A stretch of DNA of 64,000 nt, from assembly GCF_052076105.1 (NCBI RefSeq), contig NZ_CP197245.1, positions 3,844,001 through 3,908,000 on the forward strand, in the 5' to 3' direction. Made by a program: the position numbers and the translations under genes. Positions 18,901-26,728 of this stretch are shown in pieces (the first letter of the stretch is position 1; each line of letters begins with the position of its first letter). A model generated the notes under the pieces. That model made no database searches. It was not told where the DNA came from and saw nothing but the letters and a program-made list of their open reading frames with translations. This DNA comes from Tardiphaga sp052076105 (GTDB lineage: Bacteria > Pseudomonadota > Alphaproteobacteria > Rhizobiales > Xanthobacteraceae).

Positions 18901-19145
18901 CTCGTCGACTCGAAGTTCAGGATGCCCGCAGCTCCGTTGAGCTCCTCCTCAATCAGCCGCGTAACGCTGTTGTAGAGGTTCTCCGGCGACGCACCAGGAT
19001 AGCTGGTCGAGATCGAAATCGATGGCGGCGCGATGATCGGATACTGCGCAATAGGCAGCTGCGGAATCGCGATGGCGCCGAAAAGACAAATGAAAAGCGC
19101 AACGACCCAGGCAAAAATCGGCCTGTCGATGAAAAAACTAGCCAT
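15987..19145 (-). CDS. RND multidrug efflux permease (HAE1 family)
   Basis: A 1052-residue inner-membrane proton-drug antiporter of the AcrB/MexB type. It has the N-terminal MASFFIDRPIFAWV typical of HAE1 pumps, twelve predicted membrane segments in the 1+5+1+5 layout with two large periplasmic loops, and the proton-relay GILVDDAIVVVENVER motif with Asp407-Asp408. It starts ten bases after the adaptor gene on the same strand, forming a two-gene operon. No TolC-type outer-membrane gene or dedicated repressor sits next to it, so a channel encoded elsewhere would be needed. Substrates are unknown, but homologues export hydrophobic drugs and bile salts. Confidence 0.96.
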   Translation of the reverse strand: MASFFIDRPIFAWVVALFICLFGAIAIPQLPIAQYPIIAPPSISISTSYPGASPENLYNSVTRLIEEELNGAAGILNFESTSDSLGAVEIIANFQPGTDTSQASVEVQNRLKRVEARLPRAVIQQGILVEEASAAVLNIITLRSTDNSLDEVGLGDFMIRNILGEIRRIPGVGRASLYSTERSLRVWVDPAKLVGYNLTSDDVNKAITAQNAQVASGSVGAEPSTATTKTSSLVLVKGQLSTPEEFGAIVLRANSDGSTVRLRDVARIEIGGLSYQFTTRLNGQPTAGLSVLMSPKGNALATASAIEAKMKELSNFFPANIAYDIPYNVTPVVEASIMKVVMTLIEAVVLVFIVMFIFLQNFRYTLIPTIVVPIALLGTCTMLLLAGYSINMLTMFGMVLAVGILVDDAIVVVENVERIMSEEGLPPKEATKKAMGQISGAIIGVTLVMIGVFVPMAFFPGSVGIIYRQFSVTMVASIAFSALLALSLTPALCATFLKPIKEGHGHAKRGVFGWFNRKLDATRDGYSKAVGWSIQRTGRLLIVYVALLVGLTWGFMRMPGGFLPIDDQGFITTDVQTPSDSSFARTEGAIEKVEEYLKKRSGIESVVFLTGFSFLGQGMNTAQAFITLKDWSERPPKDSAAALVDDINKSLSSIRDAKISALQPPPIDNLGNSSGFSFRLQDRGQKGFVALNAASDKLIADANASPVLQKVFVEGLPPAPLVNLMIDREKAGAFGVTFEDINSTISTNLGSNYINDFPNRGRMQRVVVQSEAANRMNASDILNYNVKNSRGQLVPFSSFATVEWAKGPTQIAGFNFYPAVRISGEARPGFTSGDAIKEMERLAGLLPRGFGFEWTGQSLQEKLSGSQAPFLLALSALVVFLVLAALYESWTIPVAVLMTVPLGIVGAVLAATLRGLPNDVYFTVGLITIIGLAAKNAILIIEFAKDLRAQGKSLVDATMEACFLRFRPIVMTGLAFICGVLPMVVASGAGGASQQALGTSVTGGMIAVVILALLMVPVFFVSVQRLFSPDKAPKTEEAKQGEPTASPSVSHS

Positions 19146-19155
19146 GTCGATTTAC

Positions 19156-20370
19156 TCAGGGACGAGCTTGAGTGGTTTTCTGCCCCTCGGGCGGAAGGCC
19201 CGCAGTGGCATTCGTGTCAGTCCACGCCACTGGCTTCACCTTGTCGCCGGCAGCGAATTTCTGGAAGCCCTCGACCACGACGCGTTCGCCGCCCTTCAGG
19301 CCTTCAGTCACGAACCACTGACCGTCCTGCACGGCACCAGTTCGTACCATCTGGACCGCAACGTGACCGTCATCCTTGACGACGAAAACTTCGGCGCCGC
19401 CACCGCCATTGCGCTGGACTGCCTGCTGCGGAACCGCAATAGCGTCGGTGTCGATGCCCTGCTCAATCTGCACGCGGACATACATGCCCGGTAATAGTTC
19501 ACGCTTCGGGTTCGGGAATTCACCGCGCAGCGTCACCTGCCCGGTGAAAGTGTCCACCTTGGCTTCGGAAAACAGCAGCTTGCCCGGCAGCGAGTAGAGC
19601 GTGCCGTCATCCAGCATGAGCCGCACCTTGGCAGTACCGGGTGCGATACGCTCGAGATCGCCGGTCTCGAAGGAGCGGCGCAGGTTGTTCAGTTCGGACA
19701 CCGACTGCGTGAAATCAGCATAAATCGGATCGAGCTGCTGAATGGTGGCCAGATTTGTGTTGTCGTTCTGTGCGAGCAGCGCGCCTTCGGTCACCAGAGC
19801 GGCTCCGACAATGCCATCGATCGGCGCACGGATGGTTGCGTAGTCCAGATTGAGACGCGCACGGGCGACGTCGGCTTTCTTTGATGCGATCTCAGCTTCA
19901 GCCTGACGCTGCGCACCAACAGCCTTCTCAGCTTCCGCTTCGGAGACCGCTTTCTGCTGTGCAAGACCCGACACGCGCTTAGCCTGCATCGACGCGAGGT
20001 CATAGGCAGCTTCCGCCTTGTGCAGCGACGCCTTTGCGGACTGCAATTCCACCTCGAACGGCTTCGGATCAATGCGATACAGCGTGTCGCCCGCCTTCAC
20101 CTCGGTGCCCTGATGAAACGCACGCTCGATGATGATGCCCGACACACGCGAGCGCACGTCGGCGACTCGCGTCGGCGCAATACGCCCGGGCAGTTCGCGA
20201 ACCAGCGCACGTCGCTGTTGCGTGACAGAAATGATGCTGACTTCAGGCTCGCTCACCTGCGTCGGAGCAGACGCCACCGCGTCCTTCGGTTCGTTGCATC
20301 CTGCGAGCACGGGTGCGAGTCCCGCCAGCAGAAGCACGAATCCTGCAGAGCGTGCGTTCAACATCGTCAT
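19156..20370 (-). CDS. RND efflux periplasmic adaptor lipoprotein
   Basis: A 404-residue membrane-fusion protein linking the RND permease to an outer-membrane channel. The N-terminus has a lipobox (VLAGC, Cys25), then beta-barrel/lipoyl segments, an alpha-helical hairpin around residues 100-175 rich in Ala/Glu/Lys, and the RAPIDGIVG lipoyl half-motif. It is first in the operon with the permease. The upstream region (20371-20640) probably holds its promoter and contains a perfect short palindrome at 20624-20638. Confidence 0.94.
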   Translation of the reverse strand: MTMLNARSAGFVLLLAGLAPVLAGCNEPKDAVASAPTQVSEPEVSIISVTQQRRALVRELPGRIAPTRVADVRSRVSGIIIERAFHQGTEVKAGDTLYRIDPKPFEVELQSAKASLHKAEAAYDLASMQAKRVSGLAQQKAVSEAEAEKAVGAQRQAEAEIASKKADVARARLNLDYATIRAPIDGIVGAALVTEGALLAQNDNTNLATIQQLDPIYADFTQSVSELNNLRRSFETGDLERIAPGTAKVRLMLDDGTLYSLPGKLLFSEAKVDTFTGQVTLRGEFPNPKRELLPGMYVRVQIEQGIDTDAIAVPQQAVQRNGGGGAEVFVVKDDGHVAVQMVRTGAVQDGQWFVTEGLKGGERVVVEGFQKFAAGDKVKPVAWTDTNATAGLPPEGQKTTQARP

Positions 20371-20693
20371 TTAATTTATTATCCCAAGTTGCACATTCGA
20401 ATATGCATCAACGGATACGCTGAACCTCTGTGGTCTTCATGCGCGTAGCCGGATTTATCGAACTTCTTTGATAGCGTAGAATAAAAACCGCGGTGCTGCG
20501 GCGCAATACATATCGAGGCGGCGCATTGCCACACGGCCTATCGTATTGAACTCGCAAAGGCTTTCGAGGCTCACGTGAACGTGAATCGGGCGGAACCCGC
20601 ACACGTTTGGTTAACGGCAGTCATTCGTTAGTAACGAACGCCCCGCTCGCTACCATTCACGTAGTCAAACAAGCCTGCGGTCGCAGGAAAGAA
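20371..20693. other. Intergenic region upstream of the RND operon
   Basis: About 320 bases without a credible gene. It should contain the promoter of the minus-strand RND operon. The only notable signals are a 15-base palindrome at 20624-20638 and a CACGTGAACGTG repeat near 20572. Confidence 0.5.
20624..20638. promoter_or_regulatory. Candidate operator palindrome upstream of RND operon
   Basis: TTCGTTA (20624-20630), a single G, then TAACGAA (20632-20638) form a perfect inverted repeat. Its size and symmetry suit a dimeric repressor, and TetR-type regulators often control RND pumps. It lies about 250 bases upstream of the adaptor start and no regulator gene is adjacent, so the assignment is weak. 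Confidence 0.3.
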
Positions 20694-20890
20694 CTAGGGC
20701 CACTCTTTCTCCACAGCGAAGATGTCTGCACATTGCCGGATGAGATGATGGCTGGGCATCACGTCACCGGTGAAAAAGTGCTGCGCGATCCAGTCTTTCT
20801 TGTCGGCGCCGTCGAACAGACAGTCGCCGTACGGTGCACGAAGATATGCATGAAGAAAACGGCCATTCGGCGCCAGGCATGGTCGCATGC
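20694..20890 (-). pseudogene. Remnant of a cyclopropane-fatty-acyl-phospholipid synthase-like methyltransferase
   Basis: On the minus strand two frames together give pieces of a CFA-synthase/SAM-methyltransferase family protein: APNGRF, then FFMHIFVHR in the neighbouring frame, then back to DWIAQHFFTGDVMPSHHL and ADIFAVEKEW. Intact relatives have these blocks consecutively in one frame, with a pattern like NGRFFMHIF.HR..PY....DW...HFFTGG.MPS..L. So there appear to be two compensating indels within about 35 bases (near 20830-20860), a stop at about 20694 where relatives continue, and no upstream SAM-binding domain. It reads as a decayed gene fragment of about 60 codons. Recognition is by eye. 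Confidence 0.6.
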
Positions 20891-21029
20891 ATGCAAGCCG
20901 GGTTTCAACTGGAAGTTCCCGGTGACATCGTTGATTCTCGGGTGATTCCGGCAGTATCCGATCTTTTTTTGTCGCGGGGCTGTGCCATATTGCGCGTCGA
21001 ACCTTTTCTCGCATGCAGATGATCCGCAC

Positions 21030-22040
21030 ATGGCGCCAGGCCCCTCGTCCCGCTCCGCGATGGAGATCGAACTGACCAAGCTGTCATCGCCCCGGATCTT
21101 TCTGGTCCGAATGCTGGTGTTTCTGGTGCTCTGCGGTCTGATCATGACCGTGCTCTACAAGCAGATCGTTCTGGCCTTCTTTGCCAATCCCGGGCTCAAC
21201 GCGCTGATCGGCGCGGTGTTGGCGATCGGCACCATCCTGTCGTTCCGGCAGGTGATCCGGCTCTATCCGGAAGTCTCGTGGGTCAACAGCTTTCGGATTT
21301 CCGATCCCGGCCTCGCGCTGGACCGACGCCCGACCCTGCTGGCGCCGATGGCTGCGATCCTCGGCGGCGAGCGCACCGGCCGCATGACCATCTCGCAGCA
21401 GACCATGCGGCATCTGCTCGATTCGATCGCGACACGCCTCGACGAGGCCCGCGACATCTCGCGCTATATGACCGGCTTGCTGGTGTTCCTCGGCCTGCTC
21501 GGCACCTTCTGGGGTCTGATCGAGACCGTAGGTTCCGTCGGCAAGGTGATCGACGGCCTCAAGGTCGGCGGTGATGCGGGTTCATTGTTCGATACGTTGA
21601 AGGAGGGCCTCGCCGCGCCGCTCGCCGGCATGGGGATCTCGTTTTCGTCATCGCTGTTCGGCCTCGCGGGCTCGCTGATCCTCGGCTTCCTCGACCTGCA
21701 ATCCAGCCAGGCGCAGAACCGGTTCTATACGGACCTGGAAGACTGGCTCGCTTCTACCGTGAAGGAATATTCCGGCGAGACGGCACCTGTTGCAACCTCG
21801 GGAACCTCGCCAGAACTGCAGGATGCCATCGAGCGTCTGCGCCGCTCCATCGAGGACGGCAACAACAACCGTGGCACCACGACCGCCATGGCCAATCTCG
21901 CCGATGCAATCCAGAGTCTCGTCGCGCATATGCGCACCGAGCAGGAGATGATCCGCGAATGGGCCGACGGTCAGGGCGAACAGAGCCGCGAGATCAAGAA
22001 GCTGCTGGAACACATCGCTCGCCAACCTGAGAAGAACTGA
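21030..22040 (+). CDS. MotA/TolQ/ExbB-type proton-channel protein
   Basis: About 336 residues with membrane segments near residues 20-40, 50-68, 140-165 and 190-215, the last two forming the MotA/TolQ/ExbB domain (GLLGTFWGLIETVG... and LAAPLAGMGISFSSSLFGLAGS). Such proteins form the stator channel that converts ion flow to movement of a partner. A cytoplasmic helical tail follows. The start could be ATG 21030 or 21060; GTG 20982 is less likely. The OmpA-like partner begins four bases after the stop. No flagellar, Tol or Ton genes are nearby, so the pair's task is unknown. Confidence 0.85.
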   Translation: MAPGPSSRSAMEIELTKLSSPRIFLVRMLVFLVLCGLIMTVLYKQIVLAFFANPGLNALIGAVLAIGTILSFRQVIRLYPEVSWVNSFRISDPGLALDRRPTLLAPMAAILGGERTGRMTISQQTMRHLLDSIATRLDEARDISRYMTGLLVFLGLLGTFWGLIETVGSVGKVIDGLKVGGDAGSLFDTLKEGLAAPLAGMGISFSSSLFGLAGSLILGFLDLQSSQAQNRFYTDLEDWLASTVKEYSGETAPVATSGTSPELQDAIERLRRSIEDGNNNRGTTTAMANLADAIQSLVAHMRTEQEMIREWADGQGEQSREIKKLLEHIARQPEKN

Positions 22041-22043
22041 TCC

Positions 22044-23075
22044 ATGGCATTGGCACGCAATCGCCGCGGCTCTTCCGAATTCAACTACTGGCCGGGCTTC
22101 GTCGATGCGCTGTCGACGCTGGTGCTCGCGATCGTCTTCTTGCTGTCGATCTTCCTCGTCGTGCAATTCTATCTGTCGCAGGAAGTCACTGGCAAGGACA
22201 AGGCGCTAGAGCAGCTCACCGCAAAACTGGCTCAGCTGAACGACCTGCTGTCGCTGGAGAAGCTCGGCAAGCTCAATCTCGACGAACAGCTATCGCAGAT
22301 GCGCGCCGGCCTCGCCGCCGCAGAATCCGAGCGCGACCGGGTCAAGGGACTTTATGACGGCCTCGCCGGTGCCGGCTCTGATGCGCAGGGCCGCAACAAC
22401 GAACTGACCAAGGCCCTCGATTCCGAGAAACAGATCACGGCCCGCGCGCTGGCGCAGGTCGAGATACTGAACCAGCAGATCTCCGCGCTACGCCGTCAGC
22501 TCGCGGCCCTCGAGGAGGCTCTGGAGGCCTCCGAGAAGCGCGATAAGGAATCGCAAGGGCGCATTGCCGACCTCGGTACACGCCTCAATGTCGCATTGGC
22601 GCAGCGCGTTCAGGAACTGTCGCGCTATCGTTCGGAATTCTTCGGGCGCCTGCGCGCCATCCTCGGCAACCGCCCCGATATCCGTATCGTTGGCGACCGC
22701 TTCGTATTCCAGTCAGAAGTCTTCTTCGACGCCGGCCAGGCGCTACTGTTGCCGGAAGGCCGCGCCGAACTCGACAAGGTCGCCAGTGCGCTGATCGAAC
22801 TCGACAAGCAGATTCCCGCCGAGATCGCTTGGGTGATGCGTGTCGACGGCCATACCGACTCGCGACCCATCCTCAACAGCCCGCTGTTCAAGTCGAACTG
22901 GGAACTGTCGTCGGCACGTGCGATTTCGGTGGTGCAATATCTGATCTCGCTCGGCGTCCCCGCGCAGCGCCTCGTCGCCGCAGGCTTCGCCGAAAATCAG
23001 CCGCTGGATACGGCGCAGACCGAGGAAGCCTACAAGCGCAACCGTCGCATCGAACTCAAGCTTACCGAGCGCTGA
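22044..23075 (+). CDS. MotB-like OmpA-domain protein with coiled coil
   Basis: A 343-residue protein with a single N-terminal membrane segment (about 20-43) led by PGFVDALSTL, whose Asp21 matches the proton-binding aspartate of MotB-type proteins. A long coiled coil follows (about 50-190), then a C-terminal OmpA/MotB peptidoglycan-binding domain with the DGHTDSRP and RNRRIELKL motifs. It should anchor the upstream channel protein to the cell wall. The same two-protein design occurs in flagellar stators and in ZorAB of the Zorya defence system, but no ZorC/D/E effector is here. Confidence 0.88.
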   Translation: MALARNRRGSSEFNYWPGFVDALSTLVLAIVFLLSIFLVVQFYLSQEVTGKDKALEQLTAKLAQLNDLLSLEKLGKLNLDEQLSQMRAGLAAAESERDRVKGLYDGLAGAGSDAQGRNNELTKALDSEKQITARALAQVEILNQQISALRRQLAALEEALEASEKRDKESQGRIADLGTRLNVALAQRVQELSRYRSEFFGRLRAILGNRPDIRIVGDRFVFQSEVFFDAGQALLLPEGRAELDKVASALIELDKQIPAEIAWVMRVDGHTDSRPILNSPLFKSNWELSSARAISVVQYLISLGVPAQRLVAAGFAENQPLDTAQTEEAYKRNRRIELKLTER

Positions 23076-23079
23076 GGGC

Positions 23080-23526
23080 ATGCCTGAGACATTCCAGCTG
23101 CGGCCCTATCGCGAGAGTGATGAAGACACCTCCATCGCACTGTGGCTGGAAACGTGGCGGCAAGCCTATCCCTCGATCAATTTCGACGCCCGCGTCGAGT
23201 GGTGGCGCACGCGGTGGCGCGACGAGCTGGTACCAGTGGCGCAGATCGTAGTCGCCGAGCAAAACAGTGCGATGGTGGGTTTCGTCACCATCGACCGCAA
23301 GGGTTATCTCGATCAGTTGGTAGTAAGCCCGGCGAAATGGGGATCGGATGTTGCTCGCCTGCTGGTCGATGACGCCAAACGTCTCTCCCCCGGAGGCGTA
23401 ACGCTCAAGGTCAACGCCGACAATGCCCGCGCTATCAAATTCTATATACGCAACGGCTTCGTCAAAACGGGCGATGAAGTGAACACGTCAGGCCGAGCAG
23501 TCGACCTGATGGAATGGAAGCCTTGA
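23080..23526 (+). CDS. GNAT-family N-acetyltransferase
   Basis: A 148-residue acetyl-CoA-dependent acetyltransferase. The N-terminal FQLRPYRESDEDTSIALW is typical of the fold, and the YIRNGFVKTGDE segment near the end matches the conserved N-x-x-A..FY...GF pattern of motif B. It starts four bases after the OmpA-like gene and is probably co-transcribed. The acceptor substrate is unknown. It converges on the ABC exporter gene. Confidence 0.85.
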   Translation: MPETFQLRPYRESDEDTSIALWLETWRQAYPSINFDARVEWWRTRWRDELVPVAQIVVAEQNSAMVGFVTIDRKGYLDQLVVSPAKWGSDVARLLVDDAKRLSPGGVTLKVNADNARAIKFYIRNGFVKTGDEVNTSGRAVDLMEWKP

Positions 23527-23546
23527 ACGTCGCGGCTGCACCGGCG

Positions 23547-25409
23547 TCACAGGTTGAACTGCAATCTTGCCAGCCTTGCATAAAGCCCGTTAGCGGCAAC
23601 CAGCGAGGCGTGGGTGCCCTGCTCGACGACGCGGCCGTGCTCCATGACGAGGATCCGATCGCAGGACAGCACGGTGGCGAGGCGATGGGCGATCACCAGC
23701 GTGGTCCGGTGCTTCATCAGCTCTTCCAGCGCAGTCTGCACCAGTGTTTCGGATTCGGCATCCAGCGCAGATGTCGCTTCATCGAGCAGCAGCAAAGGTG
23801 CGTCGCGCAGGATGGCGCGGGCAATCGCAATGCGCTGACGCTGGCCGCCCGAGAGCGTCACGCCGCGCTCACCGAGTTGCGCTTCGAATCCGCCCGGCAG
23901 GCGGCGGATGAATTCGGTCGCATGGGCCAATGACGCCGCGTGCTCGACTTCGGCGTCCGTGGCATCGGGACGACCGAAGCGGATGTTCTCGCGGGCGGTT
24001 GCTGCGAACACCACGGAGTCCTGCGGCACCAATGCGATACGTTTGCGCAGCTCGCGCGGATCGGCATCGCGGATCGGTACGCCATCGACCGAGATGGCGC
24101 CGCTCTTGGGATCGTAAAAGCGCAGCAGCAGATGAAACAGCGTGCTCTTGCCGGCGCCGGACGGGCCAACGATGGCAACCTTCTCGCCCGCCTTCACCGA
24201 CAGCGACACGCCAGCTGCCGACAGGATGTCCGGTCGGGTCGGATAGGCAAAGGAGACATTGTCGAACACGACGTCGCCGCGTGCGGGCTGCGGTAAGGCG
24301 CGGGGCGCTGCCGGGGCAACCACGGCGGATTTGACGTTGAGGATTTCGAACAGGCGCTCGGCCGCGCCCGACGCTGCCGAGATCTCGCCCCACACTTCGC
24401 TGAGCTGGCCGAGGCTGGACGCGGCAAAGGCCGCATAGAGCACGAACTGGCCGAGCCGGCCCGGCGTCAGCGCGCCGGTCAGCACATCATGTGAGCCGAC
24501 CCACAAAATGCCCACGACGCTTGAGAACACGATGAAGATGATAACCGCAGTCAGCACGGCGCGGGCGCGCGTGGAGCCGCGCGCGGCGTCATAGGCCTGC
24601 TCGACTTCCTTGCCGAAGCGCGCGTTCGCCAACTGCTCGTTAGTATAGGCCTGCACGGTACGGATCGAGCCAACGAGTTCGCCGGCATAGGCCGAGGCTT
24701 CCGCCAGCGTATCCTGCGCGTTGCGCGACAGGCGCCGCACCCAGCGCCCGAAGGCCACCAGCGGGATCACGATCAGCGGGATCGCCGCGAGCACGAAGCC
24801 GGAGAGCTTGGGGCTGGAAACCACCATCATGGCTGCCGCGCCGAGAAACAGCACGAGGTTGCGCAACGCGATGGATACGGACGCGCCGACCGCCGACTTG
24901 ATCTGTGTGGTATCGGCCGTGAGCCGCGACACCAGTTCGCCCGAGCGCGACGTATCGAAGAAGGCTGGCGACAGAGCGGTGAGATGCTTGAACACGTCGC
25001 GCCGCAGGTCGGCGACGATGCGCTCGCCGATGGTCATGACGAGGTAGTAACGGGCCGCGCTGGCCAGCGCGAGCACGACCACGACAGCGATCATCACGCT
25101 GAAATAGTTGTTGATCATCGCGATGCCTTCGGGGCTGAAGCCGAAGTCGATCATACGGCGGGCCGCAATCGGCACGACCAGCGTCGTCACGGCCGCAATG
25201 GTCAATGACACCAGCGCCAGCAGGGCCCGACCGCGATATCGCGCCACATAGGGCGCCAGTGCCAAAAGCGGGCGCAATTTGGCTCGGCCGGGTCGTACCG
25301 GAGACTCCGCGACAGCGTCTGCCAGCGATGGCTCCGCCACCACCGGATCGGGCTGCGGAAGCGGCGGCTTGGCCGCGCGGGGGGTCTCAAGCCGTTCGAC
25401 TGCACTCAT
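23547..25409 (-). CDS. ABC exporter, fused membrane and ATPase domains (MsbA/BmrA-like)
   Basis: A 620-residue half-transporter that would act as a homodimer. After a Pro-rich cytoplasmic N-terminus (1-45) come six membrane helices (about 50-330) and a C-terminal ATPase with Walker A GPSGAGKST, signature LSGGQRQRIAIARA and Walker B LLLLDEATSALD, followed by the H-loop (IAHRLAT). MsbA-like exporters move lipids or hydrophobic compounds. Its neighbours give no hint of substrate. It is transcribed alone, convergent with the acetyltransferase gene. Confidence 0.92.
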   Translation of the reverse strand: MSAVERLETPRAAKPPLPQPDPVVAEPSLADAVAESPVRPGRAKLRPLLALAPYVARYRGRALLALVSLTIAAVTTLVVPIAARRMIDFGFSPEGIAMINNYFSVMIAVVVVLALASAARYYLVMTIGERIVADLRRDVFKHLTALSPAFFDTSRSGELVSRLTADTTQIKSAVGASVSIALRNLVLFLGAAAMMVVSSPKLSGFVLAAIPLIVIPLVAFGRWVRRLSRNAQDTLAEASAYAGELVGSIRTVQAYTNEQLANARFGKEVEQAYDAARGSTRARAVLTAVIIFIVFSSVVGILWVGSHDVLTGALTPGRLGQFVLYAAFAASSLGQLSEVWGEISAASGAAERLFEILNVKSAVVAPAAPRALPQPARGDVVFDNVSFAYPTRPDILSAAGVSLSVKAGEKVAIVGPSGAGKSTLFHLLLRFYDPKSGAISVDGVPIRDADPRELRKRIALVPQDSVVFAATARENIRFGRPDATDAEVEHAASLAHATEFIRRLPGGFEAQLGERGVTLSGGQRQRIAIARAILRDAPLLLLDEATSALDAESETLVQTALEELMKHRTTLVIAHRLATVLSCDRILVMEHGRVVEQGTHASLVAANGLYARLARLQFNL

Positions 25410-25634
25410 GATTTATAACCGTTCTTGGCGTTGCCCTGAGATAGGCCGGAGCGGGCCCCGAGGCAAATGACCTAGGTCAATTCCCGGCAGGGCAAATTGC
25501 CCGGGGGCAATGCCCCAAAGGGCCATGATCCGTCACGGCAGTCCTTGTCTCCTGCACGTTCCTGCGATATAGAGCGGCCAAATCCGCCATCGAAATCACA
25601 GAGATTCAGGCGCCGGCGCGCCGAAGGAACCGTC

Positions 25635-25865
25635 ATGAAAGCCGAAATTCACCCGGATTATCATAACATTACGGTCGTTATGACCGATGGTACGGAGTAT
25701 CAGACCCGTTCCACCTGGGGCAAGGAAGGCGATAAGCTGAACCTCGACATCGATCCGAAGTCGCACCCGGCCTGGACCGGCGGCACCACCCAGCTGCTCG
25801 ACCGCGGCGGCCGCGTGTCGCGCTTCCAGAAGAAGTTCTCGGGCTTCCTCAAGAAGGAAGACTAA
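25635..25865 (+). CDS. rpmE: 50S ribosomal protein L31
   Basis: A 76-residue protein starting MKAEIHPDYHNITVVMTDG, the L31 signature. It lacks the four cysteines that bind zinc in C+ forms, so it is the zinc-independent type usual in this group. The ATG at 25635 gives the canonical N-terminus; the open frame extends upstream without a sensible start. An intrinsic terminator follows. The 225 bases upstream hold its promoter. Confidence 0.96.
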   Translation: MKAEIHPDYHNITVVMTDGTEYQTRSTWGKEGDKLNLDIDPKSHPAWTGGTTQLLDRGGRVSRFQKKFSGFLKKED

Positions 25866-25908
25866 TCCTTTCAGGGTTGGCCCTTTCGGGCTGGTCCGAC
25901 TGCCTTTC

Positions 25909-25942
25909 AAAACGCCTCTGCAGCTTGCAGGGGCGTTTTTTT
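25909..25942 (+). terminator. Intrinsic terminator after rpmE
   Basis: A stem (CGCCTCTGCA with TGCAGGGGCG, 25913-25935) is followed by seven Ts (25936-25942). A smaller GCCC-TTTC-GGGC hairpin precedes it around 25880. Confidence 0.9.
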
Positions 25943-26042
25943 GTTGCTGGACGACCATTGCCACGACGGTACCTTAAAACCGCCTCCGTTGCCCTCCCAA
26001 TAAGGTGCGCCATATTACCTTGCGCGGGGGCGCAACGAGACC

Positions 26043-26678
26043 ATGCCGACCAAGACCGGACACCACCGCAAGAAGCCGCGTCAGGCGCGCTCCGTTGCGA
26101 CCGTGGGAATCATTCTGGACGCCGCTGCCCTCGTACTTGTCGACGAGGGATACGACCGGGCCACCACTAACCGGATTGCGGAGCGCGCCGGAGTCAGCAT
26201 CGGATCGCTCTATCAGTACTTTCCAAACCGGGACGCGCTGTTCGGGGCCCTCCATGGCCGGACAGAAGCCCAAATGTCCGAAAATATCTGGCAGACCATT
26301 TCAGGCTTCGAAGGGCTGGATCTGCGCGGGTTCGTCCGCTCCGGTCTGAACACCGCGATCAGCCAGCATGCACGCGTGCTACCGCTGCTGAGAGTCTTGA
26401 TGGAGACCGCTTCCGGCCGCCCCCCTGTTCACCCCCCGGTTCAATGGCAATTCGACCGCTTCCCGCAGCGGCAAGGGTTCTTACGCGGCATGTTCGACCG
26501 CCACGCCGACGAATTGCGCCCCGGCTTCAATCGCGAGGCGGGAAGTTTCTTCATTCCAAGGATGGTCGGTTCGGCGCTCGATGCAGCGATCGCTTTCCGT
26601 CCGGAGGCCTTCGCCAGCGGCGAGCTGGAACAGGAGCTGGATACGATGTTGTCGTACTATCTGATCGGCGAGCGCTAG
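26043..26678 (+). CDS. TetR/AcrR-family transcriptional regulator
   Basis: A 211-residue repressor with an N-terminal TetR helix-turn-helix (about residues 18-63, including TTNRIAERAGVSIGSLYQYFPNRDALF) and an all-helical ligand/dimer domain. It is monocistronic, with a MipA-family gene converging from the other side. The regulated target is not obvious: the RND pump is 6 kb away. The basic N-terminal stretch (TGHHRKKPRQAR) is typical of this subfamily. Confidence 0.9.
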   Translation: MPTKTGHHRKKPRQARSVATVGIILDAAALVLVDEGYDRATTNRIAERAGVSIGSLYQYFPNRDALFGALHGRTEAQMSENIWQTISGFEGLDLRGFVRSGLNTAISQHARVLPLLRVLMETASGRPPVHPPVQWQFDRFPQRQGFLRGMFDRHADELRPGFNREAGSFFIPRMVGSALDAAIAFRPEAFASGELEQELDTMLSYYLIGER

Positions 26679-26728
26679 AGGCACGAGCTAGCGTGCGCCG
26701 TATTGGCCACGCTGTGCTATCGCACGAG

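Noticed and set aside
20607..20945. Plus-strand open frame of about 112 codons upstream of the MotA-like gene
   Set aside because: The translation has no recognisable pattern and it lies opposite the decayed methyltransferase fragment.
21030..23526. A Zorya anti-phage system
   Set aside because: The channel and OmpA-like proteins match the ZorAB layout, but no ZorC, ZorD or ZorE gene, helicase or nuclease is nearby; the flanking genes are an acetyltransferase and an ABC exporter.
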